64,000 nt of DNA from CALBPI01 sp039821605 (lineage in GTDB: Bacteria > Pseudomonadota > Gammaproteobacteria > Steroidobacterales > Woeseiaceae), in the NCBI GenBank assembly GCA_039821605.1, contig JBCBNV010000005.1:1-64000 (forward strand), written 5' to 3'. This document shows, in pieces, positions 34,501 through 42,898 of this stretch (positions within the stretch are counted from its first letter, which is position 1; each line of letters begins with the position of its first letter). A program made the translations under genes and the position numbers. A model generated the notes under the pieces. That model searched no databases and was not told the DNA's origin. It saw only the letters and a list, made by a program, of their open reading frames with translations.

Positions 34501-37314
34501 ATCGAAGTCGGGCGCATCGTCGAGCGGTTGGGCGCTGGCAACGACCTGGGTGCCGACGAGCGTCGCCAGCACCTCGGTCGGTTCGTAACTCGTCTGGCCT
34601 GGCGCGTCGTCCTCGTCGAGCAGTGACGTCTGCTCGTGCACGAACGCGGCCGTCTTCTCTTCGATGGCGCGCACGAGCGGCTGGATGTCGATCGCACCCG
34701 AATCCGGCGTGTTGATCGAGTCGATGATGGCGCGCACGGTCTGGCTCGCACGGCGCAGCAACGTGACGGCGTCAACGTCGAGCCCGGCGCCGCTGTCGAA
34801 GATGCGGCGCACCATCTGGTTGAGCGCGCTCGACAACGGCACCGCGCGTTCGAGCGTCGCGGTGTTGATGCTGCCGTGCAGCGTGTGCGCCGCACGGTGC
34901 AAGGCATCGCTGACGGGCGCGGGATAGGCACCGTCTTCGATGCCGTCGATGAAGTTGTCGATAATCGCGAGATAGCTGCCGGCTTCCTTGGCAAAGATCT
35001 CGTGGAGCACCGGATCCATCTCGAGACCGGCTTGTGACGCCGCGACCGACTCGCGTGAGAGCTGTGGCGCCATGGGGTCGCCCTCGGCGAACGCGATGGC
35101 CTTCGCCGTAAGCAGCCCGATGTCGACGTTGGGCTCCTGGCCCACCTCGAGCTGCTCGATGAGCTCGGGGACGGCGGACGACGCCTCACCCACGAACTCA
35201 ACCATGGCCGGTGTCACGGCCAGCGTGCGGTTGATCACGCGGTTCAGGAGGTCCTCCACGTGCCAGCAGTACTCGCCAATGCGCTCGGCGCCCACCATGC
35301 GGCCGCTGCCCTTGAGCGTGTGGAATGACCGGCGCACGGTGATCAGTGAATCGACGTCGCCTGTGTTGTTCTGCCACTGCGGCAACAGGCGATTGATGTT
35401 GGCGACCTCGTCCTTGGCTTCCTCGATAAACAGCTCGAGCAGCTCGGGGTCGATCTGCGTGGCATCGCCGGCGACCACGGGCGCATTGATGATCTCGGTG
35501 TCGTCGGCGATGGTTGCGGTGCGCGCGTGCTCGGGTTCCTCGCCGAATTCCGGCTTGGCCGTGATCTGGGTCGGCTCCATGAGCGGGTGTTGGTCGCCCT
35601 GCAGCGACTCGAGCGACTTTCTCACCTCGTCGAGCACGATCAGGCAGGACTCGGCGTTGTCGAGCATGTAGGCAGGTTCCTTGCGACCCGCCTCAATGGT
35701 CTCCATGTAGTACTCGATGCTCACGAGCGCGTCGGCCAGACGGTCCTGGTGGTCCGTGGCCAGCGTGTGATTGGCCGCGCCCAGGTAGGCCTCGACGAAG
35801 CCTGCCAGCCGATCGAACACGCGCAGTGCGCGCTCGAGCTCGAGCATGCGGAATCCCGACTGTATGCCCTCGAGCAGCGCGGGCGCTGCGTCGATCGCCG
35901 CATGGTCCGCCTTGCCGGCCATTGTCTGCGACAGCGTGTCCTTGATTCGCGCCAGGTTGACGATGCACTCGCGCATGACCGCGCGGCGCACCTCGCCCAT
36001 GTCTTCGGCGCCCTCTTCGACGATCGTGTCGTCGCCGGCATCGGCCGGGCGCACAAGCTGGGTCAGGCGGCGCTGCAGTGAGGATTCAACGTTGAGCAGC
36101 GTCGCCGCGATGGCCAGCAACTCGTCAGACGTCGCGAGCTCCGGTGTTTCGTCGATAAGGCCCTTGAGTCGCGCGACTTCGGCCAACACGCTTGAGCGCT
36201 GTTGCCCGAGACCCAACACGCCCAGCGTGTCCGAGATCTTGGACATGAGCTCGATCTGCGGGCGCAGTTTGCTGATGTCGGCTTCGCCCGTGCGCACATG
36301 GATGTCGAGGACATCCTTGACGCTGGCGAGGTCCTCACGGATCGCCGCGGCGACCGTTTCCATGAGGGCGACGCTCGGCGCCGCGAGCTCTTCGCGGGCA
36401 CTTTCCACCTGGGCCTCGCCGGGCAGCGCGTCGTCGAGCGAGAAGGCTGTGCGAATCTCGCGCACCTTGTCGCCCGGGTTCTGCACGCGTGCCACATAAA
36501 ACAGCAGGCTGTTGAGCAGGTCTGTGATCGGGTCGCGATCGAAGTTGCTGATGCCCTCGTCGATGACGGCCTTGATACGGCGATCGACCTGCCCCAGCAA
36601 ACGCTTGACCGCAACCGACAGCTCGAGGCCGCCTTCACGCAGCCCTTCGATGACACCGCCCACGACCCACCAGAGGCGGTAGACATCGTCACGGTCGGCC
36701 GCACGCTCGAACGCGAGCGCCATGTTCTCGAGCTTGGCCAGGTGGCGTTGCGCACTCTTGGCGTCACTGCGCAGCAGCCCCAGCAGCGCGACCTGGAAAG
36801 CCGGACGCACCTTGCGGGACAGTCGCGAGAAATCCTCGCTGGGTTCGGCACCGCGCTGTGCCACGGTGACCTGGTCCGAGGGTGTTCGGTTGAGCAGCAG
36901 GATGGTCGATTCAGACAGCAGCGGGCGACCGCGCACGGCGCGCAGGTCGTTGAGCATGGGGAGCAAGACCAGAGCGATGTCGCGGCCGCCCGCGAGCATG
37001 CGCTCGAGGTAAGCGGGCAGCTGCACCATGGCGCGCGTGAGCGCGTCGAGGCAGTCCGCGAGAACCTTCTTGTCGCGCCCGGGCTGGAGCATGAAGTGGC
37101 AGACCGCCTCCATCTCCTCAGTGAGCAGGGCGCCGCCGTAGATCTCGACGACCTTGAGCACACCGCCCGCCTCGTGCAGGTGCTCCGCACAGCGCTCGAG
37201 CGCCTGGCGGGTGCTGCGGCCCTCGACGGCGTCTTCGAGCATGACGCGCGCCTGATTGACCGTCCTGCCCAGCTCTTGGCTGACGACGTGAAACGCCTGC
37301 TGAACCTGGCTCAC
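31525..37314 (-). CDS. chpA: Hybrid chemosensory histidine kinase ChpA
   Basis: A 1929-residue CheA-type kinase of the type IV pilus chemosensory system. Hpt-type histidines are visible at about H665 (FHTLKGS), H810 (AHTLHGS) and H980 (LHTLKGG); further degenerate Hpt-like helical repeats lie in the first 600 residues. A long acidic linker rich in Asp/Glu/Pro (about 1080-1380) follows, then the dimerisation helix, HATPase, CheW domain and a C-terminal receiver with phospho-acceptor near D1853. It phosphorylates PilG and PilH to control pilus extension, retraction and probably cAMP. Confidence 0.95.
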   Translation of the reverse strand: MSQVQQAFHVVSQELGRTVNQARVMLEDAVEGRSTRQALERCAEHLHEAGGVLKVVEIYGGALLTEEMEAVCHFMLQPGRDKKVLADCLDALTRAMVQLPAYLERMLAGGRDIALVLLPMLNDLRAVRGRPLLSESTILLLNRTPSDQVTVAQRGAEPSEDFSRLSRKVRPAFQVALLGLLRSDAKSAQRHLAKLENMALAFERAADRDDVYRLWWVVGGVIEGLREGGLELSVAVKRLLGQVDRRIKAVIDEGISNFDRDPITDLLNSLLFYVARVQNPGDKVREIRTAFSLDDALPGEAQVESAREELAAPSVALMETVAAAIREDLASVKDVLDIHVRTGEADISKLRPQIELMSKISDTLGVLGLGQQRSSVLAEVARLKGLIDETPELATSDELLAIAATLLNVESSLQRRLTQLVRPADAGDDTIVEEGAEDMGEVRRAVMRECIVNLARIKDTLSQTMAGKADHAAIDAAPALLEGIQSGFRMLELERALRVFDRLAGFVEAYLGAANHTLATDHQDRLADALVSIEYYMETIEAGRKEPAYMLDNAESCLIVLDEVRKSLESLQGDQHPLMEPTQITAKPEFGEEPEHARTATIADDTEIINAPVVAGDATQIDPELLELFIEEAKDEVANINRLLPQWQNNTGDVDSLITVRRSFHTLKGSGRMVGAERIGEYCWHVEDLLNRVINRTLAVTPAMVEFVGEASSAVPELIEQLEVGQEPNVDIGLLTAKAIAFAEGDPMAPQLSRESVAASQAGLEMDPVLHEIFAKEAGSYLAIIDNFIDGIEDGAYPAPVSDALHRAAHTLHGSINTATLERAVPLSSALNQMVRRIFDSGAGLDVDAVTLLRRASQTVRAIIDSINTPDSGAIDIQPLVRAIEEKTAAFVHEQTSLLDEDDAPGQTSYEPTEVLATLVGTQVVASAQPLDDAPDFDPEIAEIFTEEAGEVLEQVDTALELWTTARDEDALTELKRLLHTLKGGANMAGISAFGNLSHELETLLIALDDDRITANETIDKLLRQSFDTLHQMRELVLEGQQPAQMDNLEGTVRLAAIGDAAFVSALEALPDSDLTARSAIHPAPELAPQRGFAEDELIDISTVANDSDDADVGTETIGGSDTEGDLIDIGSLFGGDTAAAPDPEPESEIEMAFASEPEPEPESEPEPELEPDVGFDDAATIAVDTPADTPFADDDSWQATQVVTSGEASDAKAGSDIEHSMILEALIDDAAAQFADGTDPDADVAEASDAAFDPNATDIVGAEHATDPDDADAVGDVAEAPADDNAEAAVEPDAETEPEAAPQGEVVAFPGRKLPRSEPGRERREVARVDSKLLEEMLNAAGEISIYHGRLSQQVSQIEFHLAELDQTVTRLREQLRHMEIETEAQILTRHEEERGREDFDPLELDRYSTIQQLSRALAETSSDVDSLRGLLQSVAGEADTLLTQQSRVTTELQSGLMRTRMVPFERHVPRLARLVRQAATETGKQAELAVEGASGELDRQVLEKMLPPLEHMMRNAVVHGIESPDSRQAAGKPPTGQITIRLHREGSEMVVDVSDDGAGLNVDAIRAKGVERELIDANVNLPDDAIFDLILEPGFSTAAQLTQAAGRGVGMDVVANEVKRLGGSLRIDSLAGQGTNFTIRLPFTLAITQALVVRAGEEVFALPLPTVEGVTRLPRAEVERMLDEPDAIFDYGEHSYRLRHLAPLVGGSGGQVLEDEQAAVPIILVRAGNHSTALLVDEMLASREIVVKSVGPQISGITGVSGATILGDGRVVLILDMPSLVRLHRPLVAQRDAAEEAEQAPVVLVVDDSITVRRVTERFLLRNGYRALTAKDGLDAVSVIQEQTPDLILLDIEMPRMDGFEFASHVRNDARFAELPIIMITSRTGEKHKARAIEIGVNDYLGKPYQDLELLKAIEQQLETTAARPAD

Positions 37315-37383
37315 TGGCCCCCCGTTTCCCTTTGCTTTCCCGTTTGTGCTGCTAGCTGCATGACTGCCGCGTCAAAGCGCGTG

Positions 37384-39300
37384 TCAGCTCGCCGCTCGCT
37401 GGTCGTCACCTGCCGCGGCATCGTCGCTGACGCGCGCGATGCGCGTCACGCTGGCCGATTCGGGCAGGCGGAAACCGGACACACTCTTTCTAAGCTCACC
37501 GGCAAGCTGGGCCAGCTTGGAGATCGATGTGGTCGTCGCCCCCGCCGCCTTGCCGGTCTGACCCGAGATGTCCTTGAGCGCCACGGTGCGGCGGTTGATG
37601 TCCGTCGCCACCTTGGACTGGCTCCGGGCCGAGCCGTAAATGTTCTGTACGAGCGAGGCGATCTGGTTCGAGACCTGCTCGATCTCGTCGAGCGCCGCGC
37701 CTGCGTTTTCGGCCAGCAGCGCGCCACCGACCACGTCCGTGGTCGAACGCTCCATCGAGACCACGGCCTCGTTGGTGTCAGCCTGAATCGTGCGCACGAG
37801 CACCTCGATCTGCTTCGTCGCGTTCGTTGAGCGCTCGGCGAGGCGCTGCACCTCGTCGGCAACGACCGCGAAACCGCGACCGGCTTCGCCGGCCATCGAG
37901 GCCTGGATCGATGCGTTGAGTGCCAGGATATTGGTCTGCTCGGCGATATCGTTGATGAGCTCGACGATGTTGCCGATCTCCTGCGAGCTTTCGCCCAGTC
38001 GCTTGATGCGCTTCGAGGTCTCCTGAATCGTCTCGCGGATCGTGTTCATGCCCTCGATCGTACGACGTACCGCGTCGCCGCCCTTGTGCGCGACGTCAAC
38101 CGAGTGACGCGCAACGTCGGAGCTGCGCTCTGCGTTACCCGAGACTTCCTCGATCGAGGCCGTCATCGCGGCGATCGACTCGGTCACCGCTGCGATCTCC
38201 AGGGCCTGCTTCTGCGCGGCACGGTTCATATGCACGGCCGTCGTTTCTGTCTGTCGCGTCGCCGAGTCCACCAATGCGGCCGTACCGTCGATCGTTGTCA
38301 CGAGCTCACGCAACGCCTCGATCGCGTAGTTGATCGAGTCAGCGATGGCACCCGTGATGTCTTCGGTCACCGTGGCCTCTACGGTCAGGTCACCATCGGC
38401 TAGGCTGCCGAGCTCATCGAGCAGCCGCAGGATGGCCTGTTGGTTGCGTTCGTTCTGGCCGGCCTGCTCGATGGCCGTGCGGCGCAGCTGGCCGTCCTTG
38501 AAGTAGTCGACGACGAGCGCCAGGACCACGAGCAGCGCCACACCCAACAGGCCCAGCGGCAACCAGGGCATGAACGGCGCGATGTATTGCATCGGGAAGC
38601 CGGCGGCGGCGTCCGGTGCCAGCGCCGGCGCCGCGGACTCGAGCCCGCCCAGCGCGGCGCCCGCCCGCGCGAACGATTCGGCGTTCTGGGCCAGCGTGCC
38701 TGTCGCTGCCGCGATGGTCAGCGCGTTTTCGGCGATAAGCCCGGCGGTGCTTGCGTCCGCCAACACGGGCACGTCAAGCGTGGCGGAATCGCCTGCGAGC
38801 GCTGCGGCCAGCTCGGTGAGACCCGCAGCGGTTGCCACGAGCTGTTCCGACGTGACCACGGCCGTATCGGGCGCGCCACGCAACGCGGCCAGGCCCGTGT
38901 CGACCGCGGCGATCGTGGCGGAAAGCTGTTCGATGCCCACGGGGCGATCGCCGAGCGTTTCGATACGCTGGCGCACGGTGTTCACAGCCGTGTCGATATC
39001 GGCCGTGGCGGCATTGACGGCACGGATGGCCGCCGCCGACGATACGACCGTGCTGGCCTGTGAGGCGGTCGCGCCCTCGAGTGCACCACTGGCTGCGATC
39101 GTCGCCAACTGATCGAGTGCTGCGTTGTCGCCGCTCAGCGCGCGGTTGGCCTGGACGGCTGCGGCCAGTCGTGCCGTGTCACCCCGGTCGGTGCCTGACG
39201 TGGCGCTGAACCAGATGATGCCGGCAACCGCGGCGAGCAGGACGGGCAGCAGAATCGCTGCGGCGCCCAGAAATTTGGATTGTCCTTTGTGCTTGGCCAT
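37384..39300 (-). CDS. pilJ: Methyl-accepting chemotaxis protein PilJ
   Basis: A 638-residue receptor. Transmembrane helices at about residues 12-32 and 246-265 enclose an alanine-rich helical PilJ-type ligand domain. The cytoplasmic part contains a HAMP-like region and the signalling hairpin with EIGNIVELINDIAEQTNILALNASIQA, the conserved CheA/CheW contact. It would sense pilus tension or PilA at the surface and pass the signal to ChpA. Operon position between pilI and chpA is canonical. The pilK methyltransferase gene usually following pilJ is missing. Confidence 0.95.
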   Translation of the reverse strand: MAKHKGQSKFLGAAAILLPVLLAAVAGIIWFSATSGTDRGDTARLAAAVQANRALSGDNAALDQLATIAASGALEGATASQASTVVSSAAAIRAVNAATADIDTAVNTVRQRIETLGDRPVGIEQLSATIAAVDTGLAALRGAPDTAVVTSEQLVATAAGLTELAAALAGDSATLDVPVLADASTAGLIAENALTIAAATGTLAQNAESFARAGAALGGLESAAPALAPDAAAGFPMQYIAPFMPWLPLGLLGVALLVVLALVVDYFKDGQLRRTAIEQAGQNERNQQAILRLLDELGSLADGDLTVEATVTEDITGAIADSINYAIEALRELVTTIDGTAALVDSATRQTETTAVHMNRAAQKQALEIAAVTESIAAMTASIEEVSGNAERSSDVARHSVDVAHKGGDAVRRTIEGMNTIRETIQETSKRIKRLGESSQEIGNIVELINDIAEQTNILALNASIQASMAGEAGRGFAVVADEVQRLAERSTNATKQIEVLVRTIQADTNEAVVSMERSTTDVVGGALLAENAGAALDEIEQVSNQIASLVQNIYGSARSQSKVATDINRRTVALKDISGQTGKAAGATTTSISKLAQLAGELRKSVSGFRLPESASVTRIARVSDDAAAGDDQRAAS

Positions 39301-39332
39301 ACGCCCGCGGTCCCGTAATGCTGCAGCTGTCG

Positions 39333-39905
39333 CTACGATCTCTGCGGCTCGTCGGCCGCCTGTAAAAACTGTTCACTGTCGAGCAACTGGTCGAATGCGA
39401 ATACCGGCCACTCCTCACCACCGCGCCGAAACACACCCGCCCGGTAGCGGTCGCAGCGAATCCGGGTCGGCGTCATCGCGTCGGCGTACTCGCCCTCGAC
39501 GAAACGCCGGAAGCCCATGACCTCGCCCACGATGACGCCCGCGCTGACCTCACCGTGACTGACACTGATCACGCGCGCTGTGCGCGAGCGGTCCGTACGC
39601 CCGCCGCCCAGCAGCAGCGACAGGTCAATCAGCGGCAGCAGCTGCCCGCGCAGATTGGCGATGCCGATCAACCAGCGCTTGGCGCGCGGTACCCGGGTCA
39701 CGGCCTCGGGAATCATGAGCACCTCGCGGACCTCTTCGCGGCTCGCGACGAAGCGCTCGCCGTCGATCGAGAAGCCCACGCCCACCCATTCACTGCGTTG
39801 CGCGGCCTCGCCCTGGCCAGCGACGGCTGCGCGGCTGCGCCGCTCCATTTCCTGGAGCAGTTCAAAAGGTCGGTCGGCAAGCGCCTTGAGTCGCGTCGCC
39901 GCCAT
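39333..39905 (-). CDS. pilI: CheW-like adaptor PilI
   Basis: A 190-residue CheW-family protein with RWLIGIANLRGQLLPLIDL in two typical strands and a C-terminal helix. It couples PilJ to the ChpA kinase. ATG overlaps the pilH stop by one base (TAATG), so the two are coupled. Predicted cytosolic. Confidence 0.93.
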   Translation of the reverse strand: MAATRLKALADRPFELLQEMERRSRAAVAGQGEAAQRSEWVGVGFSIDGERFVASREEVREVLMIPEAVTRVPRAKRWLIGIANLRGQLLPLIDLSLLLGGGRTDRSRTARVISVSHGEVSAGVIVGEVMGFRRFVEGEYADAMTPTRIRCDRYRAGVFRRGGEEWPVFAFDQLLDSEQFLQAADEPQRS

Positions 39906-40273
39906 TAACCGCTGGCGAGCTGCGCCCGGATCTTGCCAATCAGCGCGTCTTCGGCGACGGGCTTCACGAGATAATCACGCGCACCCTGGCGCAGCGCCCA
40001 GATGCGGTCGGTTTCCTGGTCCTTGCTCGAGACGACGATCACCGGAATCGCCGCGGTTGCGTCGTTCTTGGCCAGCTTGCGCGTGGCCTGAAAGCCATTC
40101 ATGCCGGGCATCACGACGTCCATGAGAATGAGATCGGGCTGCTCGCGCATGGCGGCCGCGATGCCCGCGCTGCCGGAATCCGCCGTCGTGACATCGAAAC
40201 CGTGTTTGTCGAGCATGTTCTGCACGACGTGAATCTCGGTCGGTGAGTCGTCAATGATCAATATGTGTGCCAT
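39905..40273 (-). CDS. pilH: Twitching motility response regulator PilH
   Basis: A 122-residue single-domain CheY-like receiver: DDSP acidic pair at the N-terminus, phospho-acceptor in LILMDVVMPGMNGF, and the conserved lysine in YLVKPV. In Pseudomonas PilH counteracts PilG and acts on retraction through PilU. It lies 28 bp after pilG. Confidence 0.95.
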   Translation of the reverse strand: MAHILIIDDSPTEIHVVQNMLDKHGFDVTTADSGSAGIAAAMREQPDLILMDVVMPGMNGFQATRKLAKNDATAAIPVIVVSSKDQETDRIWALRQGARDYLVKPVAEDALIGKIRAQLASG

Positions 40274-40301
40274 AGGCCTGCACCGTTGCGCCGGGAACCG
40301 C

Positions 40302-40697
40302 TCATCTGGCGAACTGCTCGCTGATGGCCCCGATCAGTTCGTCCTTGGTAAACGGCTTGGTCAGATAGCGCTCGGAACCGACGATGCGACCCCGCGCGCG
40401 GTCGAAGAGACCGTCCTTGCTCGACAGCATGATGACCGGCGTATCGCGAAACGCCTTGTTGTTCTTGATGAGCTGGCAGGTCTGATAGCCATCCAGCCGC
40501 GGCATCATGATGTCGACGAAGATCAGGTCCGGTTGGTGATCAGCGATCTTGGACAGCGAATCGAAGCCATCGACGGCGGTGTACACCTCACAACCTTCCT
40601 TGGTCAGCAAGGTCTCGGCAGTGCGCCGGATGGTCTTGCTGTCGTCGATAACCAGGATCTTGAGTCCACGCAATCCTTCAGCCTGTTCGCTGCTCAC
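40302..40697 (-). CDS. pilG: Twitching motility response regulator PilG
   Basis: A 131-residue CheY-like receiver, first gene of the Pil-Chp operon. DDSKTIRRTAE, LIFVDIMMPRLDGYQ and YLTKPF carry the acidic pair, phospho-acceptor and conserved lysine. Start is GTG at 40697, fixed by a strong GGAGGT (complement 40705-40710) seven bases upstream. In Pseudomonas PilG promotes PilB-driven extension and CyaB activation. Confidence 0.95.
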   Translation of the reverse strand: MSSEQAEGLRGLKILVIDDSKTIRRTAETLLTKEGCEVYTAVDGFDSLSKIADHQPDLIFVDIMMPRLDGYQTCQLIKNNKAFRDTPVIMLSSKDGLFDRARGRIVGSERYLTKPFTKDELIGAISEQFAR

Positions 40698-40893
40698 CCG
40701 CGCGACCTCCGTTATACATAAGCGTCATTGTCCGCACTACGTCACGCCAGTGGTGTGGCGTGGCGCACACTTTGAATGTTTCTGATCGAAACTTTTAACA
40801 TATTGCCACAGACCCCGCCCGACCGCCGCTGAGTCTCGGGCGCACGGTATAGTCGCGCTGCCGCACCCACAGGTGCCCCGGAACTCGAGGCTG

Positions 40894-41856
40894 ATGAACA
40901 ACACAACTCTGCATTTCGGTGTCGTCATGGACCCGATTGACGGCATCACGCCGGCCAAGGACACCACCTTTGCGATGATGCTGGAGATTCAGCGTCGCGG
41001 GCACCGTCTCAGTGTGATTGGCCAGGGCGACCTCTATCTTGAACAGGGCGTGGCTCGGGCACGTGCGACGGCGGTAACCGTGACCGACGATCCCGACGAC
41101 TGGTACACGAGTGGCGCCACCGAGGACCTGGCGCTGGACGCCGTCGATGTGCTGCTCATGCGCAAGGACCCGCCATTCGACATGGAGTACGTCTACGCGA
41201 CCTACGTTCTCGACGTTGCCGAACGCGCGGGCTGCCTGGTTGTGAATCGGCCGCAGGCGCTGCGCGACCTCAACGAGAAGGTGGCCACAGTGCTGTTCCC
41301 CGACCTCACGCCGCCGACACTGATCAGCCGCGACATGGACCGGCTGCGCGCCTTCGCCAAACGCGAAGGCCATGTCGTCATCAAGCCGCTCGATGGCATG
41401 GGCGGGCGCTCGATCTTCACGATCCGCCCCGGCGACCGCAACCTCAACGTCGTGACCGAGACACTCACGGATTACGGCCAGCGCTTCGCCATGGCGCAGA
41501 CCTACGTGCCCGAAATCACCGATGGCGACAAGCGCGTGCTGCTCGTCGACGGCAAACCCATTCCCAACATGCTGGCGCGCGTCCCCAACGACGAGGACGG
41601 CCGCGGCAATCTGGTCATGGGCGCCACGGCCGATGCCCGCCCGTTGGGCGACGTCGAGCGGCACATCGCCGAAACCGTCGGGCCGTTGCTGGCCGAGCGC
41701 GGCGTGCTGTTCGCGGGCCTCGATGTCATCGGTGACAAGCTCACCGAGATCAATGTCACCTCGCCGACGGGCGTGCGCGAAATCGACCGCCACTTCGGCA
41801 GCAACATCGCCGGGGACCTGTGCGACGCCATAGACCGGCACCTCGCGGCACGCTGA
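40894..41856 (+). CDS. gshB: Glutathione synthetase
   Basis: ATP-grasp ligase joining gamma-glutamylcysteine and glycine. The 320-residue protein shows MDPIDGITPAKDTTFAM, LMRKDPPFDMEYVY, VNRPQALRDLNEK, VIKPLDGMGGRSIF and EINVTSPTGVREID. Start at MNNTTLHF (40894), seven codons into the open frame, preceded by GAGG. Divergent from pilG as in Pseudomonas. gshA is not in the window. Its 3' end overlaps the apbE start by 37 bp. Confidence 0.96.
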   Translation: MNNTTLHFGVVMDPIDGITPAKDTTFAMMLEIQRRGHRLSVIGQGDLYLEQGVARARATAVTVTDDPDDWYTSGATEDLALDAVDVLLMRKDPPFDMEYVYATYVLDVAERAGCLVVNRPQALRDLNEKVATVLFPDLTPPTLISRDMDRLRAFAKREGHVVIKPLDGMGGRSIFTIRPGDRNLNVVTETLTDYGQRFAMAQTYVPEITDGDKRVLLVDGKPIPNMLARVPNDEDGRGNLVMGATADARPLGDVERHIAETVGPLLAERGVLFAGLDVIGDKLTEINVTSPTGVREIDRHFGSNIAGDLCDAIDRHLAAR

Positions 41857-42896
41857 GCACGGCTCCGGGTGGCCGCCTGAGCCGGCGCAGTGCGCTCTGC
41901 GGCCTGGCGGGCCTCGCCGCCGTGCCGCTTGTGGGCTGCGACTCACGCCCGCAAAAAACCTCGGCCCGGTTCGCACAGTTCGGGACACTCGTCGACATCA
42001 GCATCTGGGACCTGCCGCAGCGCGAGGCCGAGCGGGCGATCAGCATCCTGCAGCGCGACTACGCCGTCCTCAATCGAGACTGGTATGCCTGGGGTGACGG
42101 CGAGCTCGGGCAGCTCAACCGCAGCCTGAGGCGCGCCGTTGAAGCGCCCGTGTCCGCCCCGCTCGGGGAGCTGCTGCAACACGGTCTGCGGCTCTCGGCC
42201 GCCAGCCGCGGCTTGTTTGACATGCGCATCGGACCGCTCGTCGAGTTGTGGGGCTTTGCGTCCGCGGCAAGTATGGCCGAAAGCACACCCGCGCCAGGCG
42301 ACGACGCCATACGTGCCGCACTCGATCGCGCGCGGCTGCACGTGGATGTCTTGCACGACGGGACCGGCTGGCGCGTCCGCGCCGAGGCGGCCGGCGTGCT
42401 GCTCGACCTGGGCGGCATCGCGAAGGGCGACATTCTCGCGCGCGGCATGGCGCGCCTGGAATCCGAAGGCGTCTCGAGAGCACTCATCGACGCTGGCGGT
42501 GATGTCGCCGTCATGGATCACCTGGGCACCGGGCCGTTTCGCGTCGGGATACGACCCGCGCGCGAGGGCGAGGCTGTGCGTCTGCTCGAATTGCAGCACG
42601 GTGAGACCGTCACCACGTCAGGCGACTATGCGCGATACCGAGAAATCGGCGGGCGCCGCTACGCCCATATCATCGACCCGCGCACGGGGCGCCCCTCGGA
42701 AGAAGCGCGATCCGCAACCGTCGTGCATCAGGTGGGCGCCAGGGCCGATGCCGCGGCCACGGCACTTATCGTGGGCGGCGCGCCCGAATTCGACGCCGTC
42801 TGTGACGCAATGCGTGTCGAAACTGCGCTATTGGTCGATAATCAGGGTCAAATGCGGGCCACACCGGAGATGCGGGTCCGTCTCGAAACGATCTGA
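41820..42896 (+). CDS. apbE: FAD:protein FMN transferase, ApbE-like lipoprotein
   Basis: Attaches FMN to threonine residues of exported flavoproteins such as RnfG or NqrC. The 358-residue protein has a twin-arginine-like signal (RLSRRSALCGLAGLAAVPLVGC) ending in a lipobox, DLGGIAKGDILARG, LIDAGGDVAVM and YAHIIDPRTGRPSEE. The only upstream start is GTG at 41820, inside gshB, so the first 12 codons overlap gshB; a start beyond the overlap would need a non-standard codon. It interrupts the usual gshB-tonB adjacency. Confidence 0.9.
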   Translation: MRRHRPAPRGTLSTAPGGRLSRRSALCGLAGLAAVPLVGCDSRPQKTSARFAQFGTLVDISIWDLPQREAERAISILQRDYAVLNRDWYAWGDGELGQLNRSLRRAVEAPVSAPLGELLQHGLRLSAASRGLFDMRIGPLVELWGFASAASMAESTPAPGDDAIRAALDRARLHVDVLHDGTGWRVRAEAAGVLLDLGGIAKGDILARGMARLESEGVSRALIDAGGDVAVMDHLGTGPFRVGIRPAREGEAVRLLELQHGETVTTSGDYARYREIGGRRYAHIIDPRTGRPSEEARSATVVHQVGARADAAATALIVGGAPEFDAVCDAMRVETALLVDNQGQMRATPEMRVRLETI

Positions 42897-42898
42897 GC

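Noticed and set aside
36202..37830. Plus-strand frame of 542 residues opposite chpA/pilJ
   Set aside because: Antisense to two strong genes with no motif of its own.
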